Positions 16,526-26,328 are shown, counted from the stretch's first letter. The stretch is DNA of 54,347 bases from Burkholderia sp. Bp8963 (GCF_003854275.1 NZ_QTQP01000047.1:1-54347); one strand, 5' to 3'. The notes: generated by a model not told the origin, from the letters alone. Numbers and translations are program-made.

Positions 16526-17500
16526 ATGTCAGTGACCCGCAATACGACCGAATGGCTCGCGGTGCGCCGCGAGCTGTCGACGCGCGGCAAATGGACGCTC
16601 GGCGTCGCGTCTTTCCTGCTGCCGCTCGCCGTCTGGTGCGTGCTCAGCTACGCGCCATTCGTCTGGCACCCGCAGGTGCGCATCACGAACCCGGGCAGCG
16701 TCGACTACTTCCAGACCGGCATGCAGGTCGATCGCGATGTGTTCGACGACGAGCTCGAGCACGCGCGCGCGACGCATGCGGCCGTGCCGGAAGGCGAGCG
16801 CGCGAACCCTGTTTACCTGCCCGCGCCGCATCAGGTGCTGCGCGCGTTCTTTACCGCGTTCACCACGCCGCCCGCATCGCGCGAAGGCGTGTGGCTGCAC
16901 GAGAGCCTGTGGCACAGCATCCGCATCATCTTCTGGGGCTTCGTGATTTCGTCGGCGATCGGCGTGCCGGTCGGCATCGTGTGCGGCACCTTCAGTGCAC
17001 TCGCGCGGCTGCAGGAGCCGTTCTTCGAGTTCTTCCGCTATCTGCCCGCGCCCGCGTTCGGCGCGCTGATGGTCGCGATCCTCGGCATCTACGACGCGCC
17101 CAAGATCGCGATCATCGTGATCGGCACGTTCTTCCAGCAGGTGCTGATCGTCGCGAACACGACGCGCAAGCTCGAATTCGGGCTGTTTGAAGCCGCGATG
17201 ACGCTCGGCACGAAGAAGCTGAAGCTGATTTCCCACGTCGTGATTCCCGGCATCCTGCCTGACCTGTACCGCGACCAGCGGATCCTGCTCGGCTGGGCGT
17301 GGACTTACCTGATCGTCGCCGAGCTGGTCGGCACGAGCTCGGGCATCACGTGGTACATCAGCCAGCAGGCGCGCTACCAGCATTTCGACAACGTGTATGC
17401 GGCGATCCTGATGATCGGGATCATCGGCCTCGGCACCGACATCGTGCTCGCGCTGCTCGGCCGCAAGCTGTTTCCGTGGGATCGCACGCTGAAGGCGTGA
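16526..17500 (+). CDS. ABC transporter permease, probable guanidine uptake
   Basis: 324 aa, integral inner-membrane protein of the SsuC/TauC binding-protein-dependent class. The first hydrophobic segment is at about residues 25-45. A soluble stretch of about 70 residues follows, then the BPD transport domain with the EAA loop EAAMTLGTKKLKLISHVVIP. The ATG at 16526 has GGAG eight bases upstream; an alternative ATG at 16448 overlaps the hydrolase stop and would add an Arg-rich segment. It works with the ATPase at 17546 and the divergently encoded binding protein. Confidence 0.9.
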   Translation: MSVTRNTTEWLAVRRELSTRGKWTLGVASFLLPLAVWCVLSYAPFVWHPQVRITNPGSVDYFQTGMQVDRDVFDDELEHARATHAAVPEGERANPVYLPAPHQVLRAFFTAFTTPPASREGVWLHESLWHSIRIIFWGFVISSAIGVPVGIVCGTFSALARLQEPFFEFFRYLPAPAFGALMVAILGIYDAPKIAIIVIGTFFQQVLIVANTTRKLEFGLFEAAMTLGTKKLKLISHVVIPGILPDLYRDQRILLGWAWTYLIVAELVGTSSGITWYISQQARYQHFDNVYAAILMIGIIGLGTDIVLALLGRKLFPWDRTLKA

Positions 17501-17545
17501 CGGTCTTCGACGACGATCTTTCGAACGATTTCCGCAGAGGCCATC

Positions 17546-18460
17546 ATGCAGAATCCGCACTTCATTCCCGATTACCTGATCCAGTCCGACGCGGTGCGCG
17601 AGCGCTTCGCGCGCCTGAAGGCGCGCGACGTGATTCTCGACGTGCGCCATCTCGGCAAGCGCTTCCGCACGCCGCAGGGCGAATGCGTCGCGTTGAGCGA
17701 CATCAGCTTCCGTACGCACCGGCGCGAATTCGTTTGCGTGATCGGACCGTCCGGATGCGGCAAGTCGACGCTGATCCGCATCCTGGCCGGGCTCGAATCG
17801 CAGACCAGCGGCGACGTGCTGCTCGACGGCAAGCCCGCGCAGGGGCCGGGCGCCGACCGCGGGATGGTGTTCCAGGGCTATACGCTGTTTCCGTGGCTGA
17901 CCGTGAAGAAGAACGTGATGTTCGGCCTGAAGATGAACGGCAGCAGCAGTGGCCAGGCCGAACGCGAAGCGCTGCAGTGGCTCGATCTCGTCGGGCTCAC
18001 GCGCTTCGCGGACATGTATCCGCATCAACTGTCAGGCGGGATGAAGCAGCGCGTCGCGATCGCGCGCGCGCTCGCGAACCGGCCGCGCATCCTGCTGATG
18101 GACGAGCCATTCGGCGCACTCGACGCGCAGACCCGCGCGAAGATGCAGACTCATCTGCTCGACATCTGGCGCAACATCGACATCACGATCCTGTTCATCA
18201 CGCACGATCTCGACGAGGCGATCTTCCTCGCGGACCGGATTCTCGTGCTGAAGGCGAACCCCGGCGAAGTGCAGGAGCTGATCGAAGTGCCCGTGCCGCG
18301 CCCTCGCGGCGACTCGCAGTTCAATACGCCGGAGTTCATCGCGACGAAGGCGCGGCTCGAGGCGCTGATCCATCCGAAGGACGTCGCCGGTGCGGAGGGC
18401 AGCGATGCCGTGAAGCCGCACATGATCCGGATGACCGACGTCGCGGACAATGTCGAGTGA
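17546..18460 (+). CDS. ABC transporter ATP-binding protein, probable guanidine uptake
   Basis: 304 aa. Walker A GPSGCGKST (67-75), Q-loop GMVFQGYTLFPWL, signature LSGGMKQRVAIARAL, Walker B ILLMDEPFGALD and the H-loop ITHDLDEA are all intact, so it should be an active ATPase of the SsuB/TauB/NrtD type. It has an unusual N-terminal extension of about 30 residues before the first beta strand. It is the last gene of the guanidine operon, 45 bp after the permease. No clear intrinsic terminator follows. Confidence 0.92.
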   Translation: MQNPHFIPDYLIQSDAVRERFARLKARDVILDVRHLGKRFRTPQGECVALSDISFRTHRREFVCVIGPSGCGKSTLIRILAGLESQTSGDVLLDGKPAQGPGADRGMVFQGYTLFPWLTVKKNVMFGLKMNGSSSGQAEREALQWLDLVGLTRFADMYPHQLSGGMKQRVAIARALANRPRILLMDEPFGALDAQTRAKMQTHLLDIWRNIDITILFITHDLDEAIFLADRILVLKANPGEVQELIEVPVPRPRGDSQFNTPEFIATKARLEALIHPKDVAGAEGSDAVKPHMIRMTDVADNVE

Positions 18461-18543
18461 GGGGGGGCGGTCGTAGACGTTAGCGGCGTTTCGTGCGTCA
18501 TTCGTCGATGACATTCCACGGAAGGCGCGGGCAACGATGGGTA

Positions 18544-18572
18544 TTGCGGCGATTTCCACAATCGTCTATAAG
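18544..18572 (+). promoter_or_regulatory. Candidate sigma-70 promoter of the second valS
   Basis: TTGCGG (18544-18549), a 17-bp spacer and TATAAG (18567-18572) are near consensus. The predicted start near 18579 leaves a leader of about 490 nt before the valS start codon. Confidence 0.6.
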
Positions 18573-18574
18573 TT

Positions 18575-18601
18575 GGCATTCGTTCTACAAGAACGGATGC
18601 C
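18575..18601 (+). promoter_or_regulatory. Inverted repeat at the predicted valS transcription start
   Basis: GGCAT-TC-GTTCT-ACA-AGAAC-GG-ATGCC: two perfect 5-bp arms on each side of a 3-base loop, interrupted by one 2-nt mismatch. Overlapping the predicted +1, it could be a repressor operator or a hairpin at the RNA 5' end. Confidence 0.6.
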
Positions 18602-18627
18602 CGTTCCCCTTACCCATGGAGGATGCT

Positions 18628-18657
18628 ATGTCACCGTTAAACGTAACGCCGCGCTGA
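18628..18657 (+). CDS. Possible 9-codon leader peptide upstream of the second valS
   Basis: An ATG preceded by GGAGG at a 5-nt spacing opens MSPLNVTPR and then TGA. The ribosome binding site is far stronger than that of valS itself. The peptide has only one Val codon, so classical valine attenuation is not evident. It might be a translated leader that affects Rho or RNA folding, or it might be chance. Confidence 0.35.
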   Translation: MSPLNVTPR

Positions 18658-19070
18658 TCGTCTCGACAGCCACACCTTCAAACGCTTCCCCCTCCCCGAG
18701 CGCTTGCGCCGCCGCGCGCAACGGCTTCGTGCTTCATTCCCGCGCTTCGTTCTCACGCATTTCCCGCGTCGTTTTCCGTTTCATTTCCCGCGACATTTCT
18801 TGTTTCGTCGCAGTCGGTCCGCTCGGCCCGCGCGAGCCCCGACCGCCGGATATTCGCGCTGTTGGTCGCCGTGCTCTTGCAACCCGGCCTGCTTGCCCAT
18901 GCCGGCCGGCCGACCGTCACGCGGCCGTATCGGGCCGCCATTAGCGCCGTCGAACAGGGCTGTTTGCTCGTCACCGATCGCATGGATTGCGGCGGGCACA
19001 GCGCGTGCTGCGCGCCTGTTCCGCGCCATCCGGCTGCTTACCATACCGACAAAAAAGGGAAATGCTCATC
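18658..19070 (+). other. Long untranslated leader of the second valS
   Basis: About 410 bp without a convincing gene. It contains a pyrimidine-rich stretch with repeats of CATTTCCCGCG-like sequence (18760-18805) and a GC-rich hairpin-prone part near 18890-18920. No T-box core sequence was found. Confidence 0.45.
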
Positions 19071-21635
19071 ATGTCTCAAGCAACGACACCGCTCGTCAGC
19101 CGCGCTATTCCGGAGAAGCCAGGACTCGAAGGAATCGAGGCGAAATGGAGCGCCCGCTGGGAAACCCGGCGCATTTATGCGTTCGACAGCACCGCCACGC
19201 GCGAATCGGTGTATTCGATCGACACCCCGCCGCCCACCGTGTCCGGCTCGCTGCACGTCGGCCACGTGTTCAGCTACACGCACACGGACATCATCGCGCG
19301 CTTCCAGCGCATGACCGGCAAGACCGTGTTCTATCCGATGGGATGGGATGACAATGGGCTGCCGACCGAGCGCCGCGTGGAGAATTTTTATGGCGTCGTG
19401 TGCGATTCGCATGTGCGCTACGAGCCGGATTTTCGGGCACCGGATCCGGTGCCGACACAGCGTGCATCGTTCACGCGGATCAGCCGCCGCAATTTCATCG
19501 AGCTATGCCACCAGTTGACCGCCATCGACGAGGCAGCGTTTCGCGCGCTGTTCGTGCGGCTCGGCATCTCGGTCGACTGGGATCTCAACTACGCGACGAT
19601 CGATACGCGCGCGCAGCGCATCAGCCAGCGTGCGCTTCTGCGCAATCTGCAGCGCGGGGAGCTCTATCAGCAGGAAGCCCCGTGCCTGTGGGACGTCACG
19701 TTCCAGACCGCGGTGGCCCAGGCGGAACTCGAAGATCGCGAGATCGACGGCGCGTGGCATGACCTCCGGTTCATCGATGCGGACGGCCAGGACGTGATCG
19801 TGTCCACCACCCGGCCCGAACTGCTCGCCGCATGCGTCGCACTCGTCGTGCATCCCGATGATGCGCGGTTTCGCGCAATCGCCGGCACGCGTGTGCGCTG
19901 CCCGCTGTTCGGGTTCGACGTTCCTGTGATGACCCATGCGCTAGCCGATCCCGGCAAAGGCTCGGGCATCGCGATGGTGTGCACGTTCGGCGATCTGACC
20001 GACGTGGTCTGGTGGCGCGAACTTGCACTGCCGACGCGTGCGATCGTTCGCGAGGATGGCCGCCTGCGCGAAGATACGCCTGCATGGCTCGCTTCGGCCG
20101 AAGGCAGCCGCGCGTATGCGCGCATCGCGGGCAGGCCGCTACCCGACGCGCGCCGCGAGATTGCCGTTCAGCTTGCGTCGGCCGGCTGCCTGATCGGCAC
20201 GCCGCGCCCGATCAGGCACGCGGTCAAGTTCTTCGAGAAAGGCGATCGGCCGTTGGAGATCGTCGCGACGCGCCAGTGGTATCTGCGTAACGGCGGACGC
20301 GATGCATCGCTGCGCGATGCGTTGCTCGCGCGCGGCGCCGGGCTTCAGTGGCATCCGCCATTCATGGGCAGCCGCTATGCGAACTGGGTGAGCGGCTTGA
20401 ATGGCGACTGGCTGATCAGCCGTCAGCGCGTGTTCGGCGTGCCGATTCCGCTGTGGTATCCACTCGACGCGGAGAGCCAGCCCGATTACGGCGCCCCGAT
20501 CCGGCCCGACGAAGCGGCGCTGCCCGTCGATCCGCAAGCCGCTGTTCCGCCCGGCTATCGCGAGGATCAGCGCGGCCAGCCGGGCGGCTTCGTCGGCGAA
20601 AGCGACGTGATGGATACGTGGGCGACCAGTTCGCTCACGCCACAGATTGCCGCCGCGTGGGGCGAACCGGACGGATGCTTCGAACGCGTGTTTCCGATGG
20701 ACCTGCGCCCGCAGGCGCACGACATCATCCGGACCTGGCTGTTCTCGACGGTCGTGCGCTCCCATCTGGAGAGCGCGCAGTTGCCGTGGACGCATGCGAT
20801 GCTGTCCGGCTGGATCCTCGATCCGGACCGCAAGAAAATGTCGAAGTCGAAGGGCAACGTGGTGACGCCCACCGCGTTGCTGGACACCCATGGTTCGGAT
20901 GGCGTCCGTTACTGGGCCGCGCTGGGACGCCCGGGCATGGACGCCGCGTTCGACGAAACGCAGATGCGCAATGGCCGACGTCTCGCGCTCAAACTGCTGA
21001 ATGTCTCCCGGTTCGTGCTCGGCTTCGGCGAGCCACAGGACGCGCCGCCTGCCGAGGCACTCGATCGGGCGATGCTCGCGCGTCTCGCCGAAATCGTGAC
21101 GCTCGCGACAGAGGCCTTCGAGGCACTCGATTACAGCAAGGCGCTGGCGCATGTCGAGGCCTTTTTCTGGTGGTACTGCGACGACTATGTGGAGCTCGTG
21201 AAGCGCCGCGCACGAGGAGACGATGCGCGCGCTGCTTCCGCGCATCGTGCGCTCGCGGCTTCCCTGTCGGTGTTGCAGCGCTTGTTCGCGCCGTTCCTGC
21301 CATTTGCCGCCGAAGAGTGCTGGTCGTGGTGGCAGCCGGGATCGGTCCATCGTTCGGCGTGGCCCTCGGCGGAGTCGCTCGAGGTGCTGGCTGGCGCAGG
21401 CGCCGACAGCGCGCTTGTCGCCGTCGTGTCCGACGTGTTGCGCGAAATCCGCCGGGCAAAGTCGGACGCGAAAGTGTCGATGAAGGCGGCTGTGTCAGTC
21501 GTCCGGGTCGGCGATACGGCGCAACGCCTCGCTTCACTGCAGCAAGCGCGGGGCGATCTGTGCGACGCGGCGCACATTGGCGAGCTCGTCATGACACCGT
21601 CGGAGCCGCGATGCGTCGACGTGACGCTTGGCTGA
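19071..21635 (+). CDS. valS: Second valyl-tRNA synthetase (actinobacterial/archaeal-like type), candidate self-resistance enzyme
   Basis: 854 aa class I aminoacyl-tRNA synthetase that charges tRNA-Val. It shows PPPTVSGSLHVGH (HIGH motif at 62-65), an editing-domain insert with STTRPELL, DTWATSSLTPQIA, and KMSKS at 589-593, so all catalytic motifs are intact. It belongs to the subtype whose catalytic core reads FYPMGWDDNGLPTERRV, unlike the usual 950-aa betaproteobacterial ValS, so it is probably a horizontally acquired extra copy. The ATG at 19071 has AGGGA about 10 bases upstream. It converges on a large biosynthetic cluster ending with an efflux pump. Extra synthetases in such positions often protect the producer; tRNA-dependent biosynthesis is an alternative. 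Confidence 0.92.
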   Translation: MSQATTPLVSRAIPEKPGLEGIEAKWSARWETRRIYAFDSTATRESVYSIDTPPPTVSGSLHVGHVFSYTHTDIIARFQRMTGKTVFYPMGWDDNGLPTERRVENFYGVVCDSHVRYEPDFRAPDPVPTQRASFTRISRRNFIELCHQLTAIDEAAFRALFVRLGISVDWDLNYATIDTRAQRISQRALLRNLQRGELYQQEAPCLWDVTFQTAVAQAELEDREIDGAWHDLRFIDADGQDVIVSTTRPELLAACVALVVHPDDARFRAIAGTRVRCPLFGFDVPVMTHALADPGKGSGIAMVCTFGDLTDVVWWRELALPTRAIVREDGRLREDTPAWLASAEGSRAYARIAGRPLPDARREIAVQLASAGCLIGTPRPIRHAVKFFEKGDRPLEIVATRQWYLRNGGRDASLRDALLARGAGLQWHPPFMGSRYANWVSGLNGDWLISRQRVFGVPIPLWYPLDAESQPDYGAPIRPDEAALPVDPQAAVPPGYREDQRGQPGGFVGESDVMDTWATSSLTPQIAAAWGEPDGCFERVFPMDLRPQAHDIIRTWLFSTVVRSHLESAQLPWTHAMLSGWILDPDRKKMSKSKGNVVTPTALLDTHGSDGVRYWAALGRPGMDAAFDETQMRNGRRLALKLLNVSRFVLGFGEPQDAPPAEALDRAMLARLAEIVTLATEAFEALDYSKALAHVEAFFWWYCDDYVELVKRRARGDDARAASAHRALAASLSVLQRLFAPFLPFAAEECWSWWQPGSVHRSAWPSAESLEVLAGAGADSALVAVVSDVLREIRRAKSDAKVSMKAAVSVVRVGDTAQRLASLQQARGDLCDAAHIGELVMTPSEPRCVDVTLG

Positions 21636-21713
21636 ACCCGCTATCATGCAACGCCTTGATGGATAAGAATCTTCTCGACAAAAACATCACTTTTCACGAT
21701 TCGGACAATGATC
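21636..21713. other. Convergent intergenic gap
   Basis: 78 bp between the 3' ends of valS and the outer-membrane efflux gene. It is AT-richer than its surroundings, and no strong terminator hairpin was seen. Confidence 0.4.
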
Positions 21714-23201
21714 TTAGCGAGGAGTGCCTCTTGTCTCATCGGGCGGTTGCCCCATCGCCTGAAACAGCGTCGCCGTGTCCGCGAGCCGAGTGCTCGTAAA
21801 TCGCAGCTCGTCGATCCGCGATTGTAAAAAGCGTGCCTCGGCGGCTCGGGTTGCGGCAGGCGTCGCGTTTCCTAATCGCTGGCGCGCGGCCGTGTCGTCG
21901 AAACCGTCGTGCGCGGCCGTCGTGGCGCGCACCGCCGCGTCGAGCGCCACCGCGTCTTGCTCGAGCGCGTCAAGCATGGTGGCTACGTCCTGGAAAGCCG
22001 AGAGAACGGTCGCCTGGTACTGGGCGGCTGCCGCCTCGTACGTGTCGAGTGCGGCGCGTCGCTGGGCACGCAACGCGCCGCCATTGAAGATGGGTTGTGT
22101 CAGCGTACCCGCTATGCTCCACAGCTTGCCCGCTCCCCCGGTTGCAAGCGACCACGTGAAGCCGCCTTGCGCGAGCGCCGCAGTCAGTGACAGGCTCGGG
22201 TACAACCGTGCGGTCGCGACGCCGACATCGGCTGCCGCCGCTTGCAGTGCTGCGGCGGTCGCCAGGATGTCCGGGCGTGTGCGCAGCAGCTCGGACGGTA
22301 CGACGACCGGCACGTCGCGCGGTAGCCGCAGTGCAGCGAGCGTCAAGTCTGGCGGTGCCGCTTCGGGCGTGCGGCCGAGCAGCACCGCGAGGGTGTGACG
22401 TGCAGCCGACCGTTCGTGCAGCAGCCCAGGCAGATGTGATGCCAGCACCGCCACGTTTTGGTGCGCGGCGGCCGCGTCGGCGCGGGTCGATGCGCCGAGC
22501 GCAAGGCGCTGATCTGCCTCCCGCGCATCGTCGGCCGAGAGTGCGACGATGCGCTGGCTCATCTCGATCTGTTCGCTGAGTGAGGCGATGTTGATCACGC
22601 CGATCACGATATTGGCGGCAAGCGCGCGTCTCGCTGCGTCCGCCTGATACGCCTGGAGATTCACGCGTGATGCTTGCGCGCCGTTCGCGAAGCGCATTGC
22701 CCCAAACAGGTCGAACGTGTAGTTGACCTGCAACTGTCCAGCGAAGACGTTGTAGACGAGCGTTTTTGGTCCGCCGTTCGGCTGTCCGAGATTGCGCTCG
22801 CGATCGGCTTGCCCGTACGCGTTGACGGACGGAAAGATCGAGTTGCCGATCTGCGCGCGCAGTTGCGCTTGCGCGGCGGCAAGCGCTTTCTCGGCCGCGG
22901 CGAGCGTCGGGCTGTTGTGCAGTCCTTCGTCGACGAGCGCATCGAGCACATCCGATCCGTAGCGCTTCCACCATTGCGGTACCGGTGCGGCCCCGATCTC
23001 GAAGTGTTGCGCGACGCCCTGCGCGTCGACGGTATGCCCCGGCTGGGGGGCGACGCCGTAGTGCGCGGGCAATGCCATGCGTGGCGGCTCGCCGTCGGGC
23101 GCGAGCGCACAGGACGCGAGCGCCGCGGTCGCACAGGCGGAGAACCCGGTCCGCAGCCGGGAAATCAAGCTCATCGGCATGCGATCAGGCAACGGGTTCA
23201 T
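21714..23201 (-). CDS. RND efflux system outer-membrane lipoprotein (NodT/OprM family)
   Basis: 495 aa. The N-terminal signal ends with a lipobox (LASCAL), so it is anchored in the outer membrane. Two repeated outer-membrane efflux domains follow, with typical LRAQIGNSIFPSVNAYGQADR and the second-half VGVATARLYPSLSLTAAL. It forms the TolC-like exit duct for the RND pump encoded upstream, whose stop it overlaps by 17 bp. It is the last gene of the minus-strand cluster, so the pump probably exports the cluster product. Confidence 0.92.
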   Translation of the reverse strand: MNPLPDRMPMSLISRLRTGFSACATAALASCALAPDGEPPRMALPAHYGVAPQPGHTVDAQGVAQHFEIGAAPVPQWWKRYGSDVLDALVDEGLHNSPTLAAAEKALAAAQAQLRAQIGNSIFPSVNAYGQADRERNLGQPNGGPKTLVYNVFAGQLQVNYTFDLFGAMRFANGAQASRVNLQAYQADAARRALAANIVIGVINIASLSEQIEMSQRIVALSADDAREADQRLALGASTRADAAAAHQNVAVLASHLPGLLHERSAARHTLAVLLGRTPEAAPPDLTLAALRLPRDVPVVVPSELLRTRPDILATAAALQAAAADVGVATARLYPSLSLTAALAQGGFTWSLATGGAGKLWSIAGTLTQPIFNGGALRAQRRAALDTYEAAAAQYQATVLSAFQDVATMLDALEQDAVALDAAVRATTAAHDGFDDTAARQRLGNATPAATRAAEARFLQSRIDELRFTSTRLADTATLFQAMGQPPDETRGTPR

Positions 23202-26200
23202 GATCGATCCCGGAAAGGGTGTGGGGACGTTGGCTGCCGCGCTCGTCGCGGCCGGCTCTGAGCGACAGCGCGCACCACGCCGGGAGGAAGAACAGCGTAA
23301 GGACGGTGGCGCTGCCGATGCCGCCCATCAGCGCGGCCGCCATCGGCCCGAAGAAGTTCGACCGCAGCAACGGGATCAGCGCGAGCACGGCGGCGGCGGC
23401 GGTCAGCGTGATCGGCCGGAAACGCCGTACGGTCGCACCGACGATCGCGTCGGTCCGACGTTTCCCGCTCGCGATATCCTGCTCGATCTGATCGACGAGA
23501 ATCAGCGAATTGCGCATGATGATCCCGAACATGGCGATGACGCCGAGCATCGCGACGAAGCCAAACGGCTTGCCGAGCGCAAGCAGTGTTGCGACGACGC
23601 CGATCATGCCGAGCGGTGCGGTCAGCAACACCATCACCACGCGCGAGAAGCGTTGCAGCTGCAACATCAGCAGCGTGAGTACGATGACGATCGTCAGCGG
23701 GATCTGGGCGTCGATCGCCGCCTGCCCCTTTGCGCTCTCCTCGACCGAGCCGCCGATCTCGATCCGGTAGCCGAGCGGAAGCGTTGCACGCAGCGGCTGG
23801 AGCGCCCGATCGAGCGCGCGGGTCACCGCAATCGCTTGCGCGTCGCCGCGCACGTCCGATTGCACGATCAGTGTCGGCTGCCGGTTGCGTTCCCAGATCA
23901 CGCCATATTCCAAAGTGTTCTTCCACTGTCCGAGCGAACCGAGCGGCACCGGACCGCTGGCCGTCGGCATCGCCAGGTCGGCGAGGCCGGCCGGATCGGC
24001 GCGGTCGCCCGGCGGCGCGCGCAAGTCGACGCTGATCAGCTTGTCGCGCTCGCGATACTGAGTCGCGGTATATCCCGACAGCGTCATTGCGAGGAAGCTC
24101 GCGACGTCTTCCGACGTGACGCCCGCGTCGCGAGCCTTGCTCTGGTCGACCTGGAACGACAGCGAGCGCTCCGACGGTTCGTTCCAGTCGAGCTGCACAT
24201 TGGTCGTCCGCGCATCGGCGCGCATCGTCGCCGCGACCTGCTCGGCGACCTCGTGCACCTTCGCGACATCGTCGCCACGTACGCGAAATTGCACCGGAAA
24301 CCCGACGGGTGGACCGTTTTCGAGCGGCGCGACACGTGTGCGGGCCATCGGAAACGCATTCGCCAGCATCGGGCGCAACCATCGGGCGAGCTTTTCGCGA
24401 TCGTCGGGCGACCGGGTGTTGATCACGAACTGTGCGAAATTCGGCGTCGCAAGCTGCTGATTGAGCGGCAGATAGAAGCGCGGTGCGCCGGTGCCGACGT
24501 AATCGACGTAGTGATCGATTTCCGGTCGGCCTTTGAGCGCCACTTCGAGGCGCTTCGCCTCGCGCAGCGTCGCGGCGAACGATGCCCCTTCCGGCAGCCG
24601 CAGATCGACGAGAAGTTCGAGGCGGTCCGAGCTGGGGAAAAACTGCCGCGGCACGAGCGAGAAGCCGGCAAGCGCGATGACGAACAGCGCGACGGTGGCG
24701 CCCAGTACCGCGATCCGGTGCTGGACGCACCATGCAACCCAGCCTGTGAGGCGGCGGTAGAACGGTGTGTCGTAGACATCGGCCTGCGGCGAGCCGGCGG
24801 CGCATGCGCGCGGCTTCGGCAGCAGTTCGTGGCCGAGAAGCGGAATCAGCACGACCGCGGCGAACCACGACGTGATCAGTGTGATGGCCGACACCTCGAA
24901 GATCGAGCGCGTGTATTCACCAGTGCTCGATTTCGCGAGCGCGATCGGCAGGAAGCCGGATACCGTGACGAGCGTGCCCGTCAGCATCGGAAACGCGGTG
25001 CTGGTATAAGCGAACGCGGCGGCGCTCGCGCGGTCGTAGCCCTGTTCGAGCTTCACGGCCATCATCTCGACCGCGATGATCGCGTCGTCGACGAGCAGGC
25101 CGAGCGACAGGACGAGTGTGCCGAGCGACACCTTGTGCAGGCCGATGTCGAACAGGTACATGAAGAGGGCGGTGATGGCGAGCACGACTGGAATCGAGAT
25201 CACGACGACCATCCCGGTGCGCAGGCCGAGCGACACGAGGCTCACGACCAGCACGATCGCGACGGCTTCCGCGACGGCCTCCAGGAAGTCATCGACCGAA
25301 TGCGATACCGTGCGCGGCATGCTCGAGACCTCGGTCAGCTTGAGGCCGGCCGGAAGTTGCGCCCGCAGCGTTTTTCCCTCGGCGTCGAGCGCTTTGCCAA
25401 ACCGGATCACGTCGCCACCCGGCTGCATCGTGACGCCGATCGCGAGCACGGCTTTGCCGTTCGCGCGTACCTGTGTGACGGGTGGATCGTCGTAGCCGCG
25501 CGTGATCGTCGCGACGTCGCCGAGCCTGAACGTGTGGCCGTTGATTCGCAGTGGCGTGTCGGCGATCGCGGCGACGTTCGGGTACTGGCCGCTCGGCCGC
25601 ACGTATACGCGGTCCATCCCGGTCGTCACGACACCCGCGGGTGCGATGGCATTCTGCGAATTGATCGCCTGTCCGATCTGCTGCGGTGTCGCGCCGAGCT
25701 GCGTCATCAGCGCGTTCGGAATCTCGATGTAGACGTGCTGGCCCGGATCGCCGAAATAGTCGACCTTGGCGATGCCGGGAACACGCAGCAGCGACGCGCG
25801 CAGCACCTCCGCGTAGTCGTGCAGCTGCGCGGGCGAGAAGCCGTCTCCTTCGAGCGTGTAGATATTGGTGTACACGTCGCCGAACTCGTCGTTGAAGAAT
25901 GGCCCCTGAACACCGGCCGGCAGCGTCGCCGCGACGTCGCCGACCTTCTTGCGCACCTGATACCAGGTCTGTTGCAAATGTGTGACGGACTCCGAATCTT
26001 TAAGGACAAAAAAAATCATCGATTCGCCAGGGCGGGAATAGCTGCGCAAGAAGTCGAGCGCAGGCGTTTCCTGCAGCTTGCGCGCAATCCGGTCGGAGAT
26101 CTGCTCCTGCACCTGCCGCGCAGTGGCGCCCGGCCAGAGCGTGCGAACCACCATCATCCGGAATGTGTAGGGCGGGTCTTCCGATTGTCCGAGGCGGGTG

Positions 26201-26328
26201 TACGACAGGATGCCGGCGAGCGTGGCCACCACGATCAGGAAAATCGCGAGCGATTTGTGCCGCAGCGTCCATGCGGACAGGTTGAGCCGGCCCTCCGGGC
26301 GAAGTATCGCGCGCGCGACATGGGTCAT
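23185..26328 (-). CDS. RND efflux transporter, inner-membrane proton antiporter
   Basis: 1047 aa, the normal RND size. It has an N-terminal membrane helix, large periplasmic loops, and the transmembrane relay region LLVDDAIIAVEMM with two adjacent acidic residues. The sequence SEDPPYTFRMMVVRTLWPGA places it in the branch of RND pumps related to MdtB/MexK-like and uncharacterised multidrug or lipid exporters rather than AcrB proper. ATGA overlap with the adaptor gene upstream shows coupling. Its substrate is unknown; its position suggests the cluster metabolite. Confidence 0.92.
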   Translation of the reverse strand: MTHVARAILRPEGRLNLSAWTLRHKSLAIFLIVVATLAGILSYTRLGQSEDPPYTFRMMVVRTLWPGATARQVQEQISDRIARKLQETPALDFLRSYSRPGESMIFFVLKDSESVTHLQQTWYQVRKKVGDVAATLPAGVQGPFFNDEFGDVYTNIYTLEGDGFSPAQLHDYAEVLRASLLRVPGIAKVDYFGDPGQHVYIEIPNALMTQLGATPQQIGQAINSQNAIAPAGVVTTGMDRVYVRPSGQYPNVAAIADTPLRINGHTFRLGDVATITRGYDDPPVTQVRANGKAVLAIGVTMQPGGDVIRFGKALDAEGKTLRAQLPAGLKLTEVSSMPRTVSHSVDDFLEAVAEAVAIVLVVSLVSLGLRTGMVVVISIPVVLAITALFMYLFDIGLHKVSLGTLVLSLGLLVDDAIIAVEMMAVKLEQGYDRASAAAFAYTSTAFPMLTGTLVTVSGFLPIALAKSSTGEYTRSIFEVSAITLITSWFAAVVLIPLLGHELLPKPRACAAGSPQADVYDTPFYRRLTGWVAWCVQHRIAVLGATVALFVIALAGFSLVPRQFFPSSDRLELLVDLRLPEGASFAATLREAKRLEVALKGRPEIDHYVDYVGTGAPRFYLPLNQQLATPNFAQFVINTRSPDDREKLARWLRPMLANAFPMARTRVAPLENGPPVGFPVQFRVRGDDVAKVHEVAEQVAATMRADARTTNVQLDWNEPSERSLSFQVDQSKARDAGVTSEDVASFLAMTLSGYTATQYRERDKLISVDLRAPPGDRADPAGLADLAMPTASGPVPLGSLGQWKNTLEYGVIWERNRQPTLIVQSDVRGDAQAIAVTRALDRALQPLRATLPLGYRIEIGGSVEESAKGQAAIDAQIPLTIVIVLTLLMLQLQRFSRVVMVLLTAPLGMIGVVATLLALGKPFGFVAMLGVIAMFGIIMRNSLILVDQIEQDIASGKRRTDAIVGATVRRFRPITLTAAAAVLALIPLLRSNFFGPMAAALMGGIGSATVLTLFFLPAWCALSLRAGRDERGSQRPHTLSGIDHEPVA

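Noticed and set aside
18628..19070. T-box riboswitch in the valS leader
   Set aside because: No T-box core or specifier-loop pattern was visible, and T-boxes are rare in Proteobacteria.
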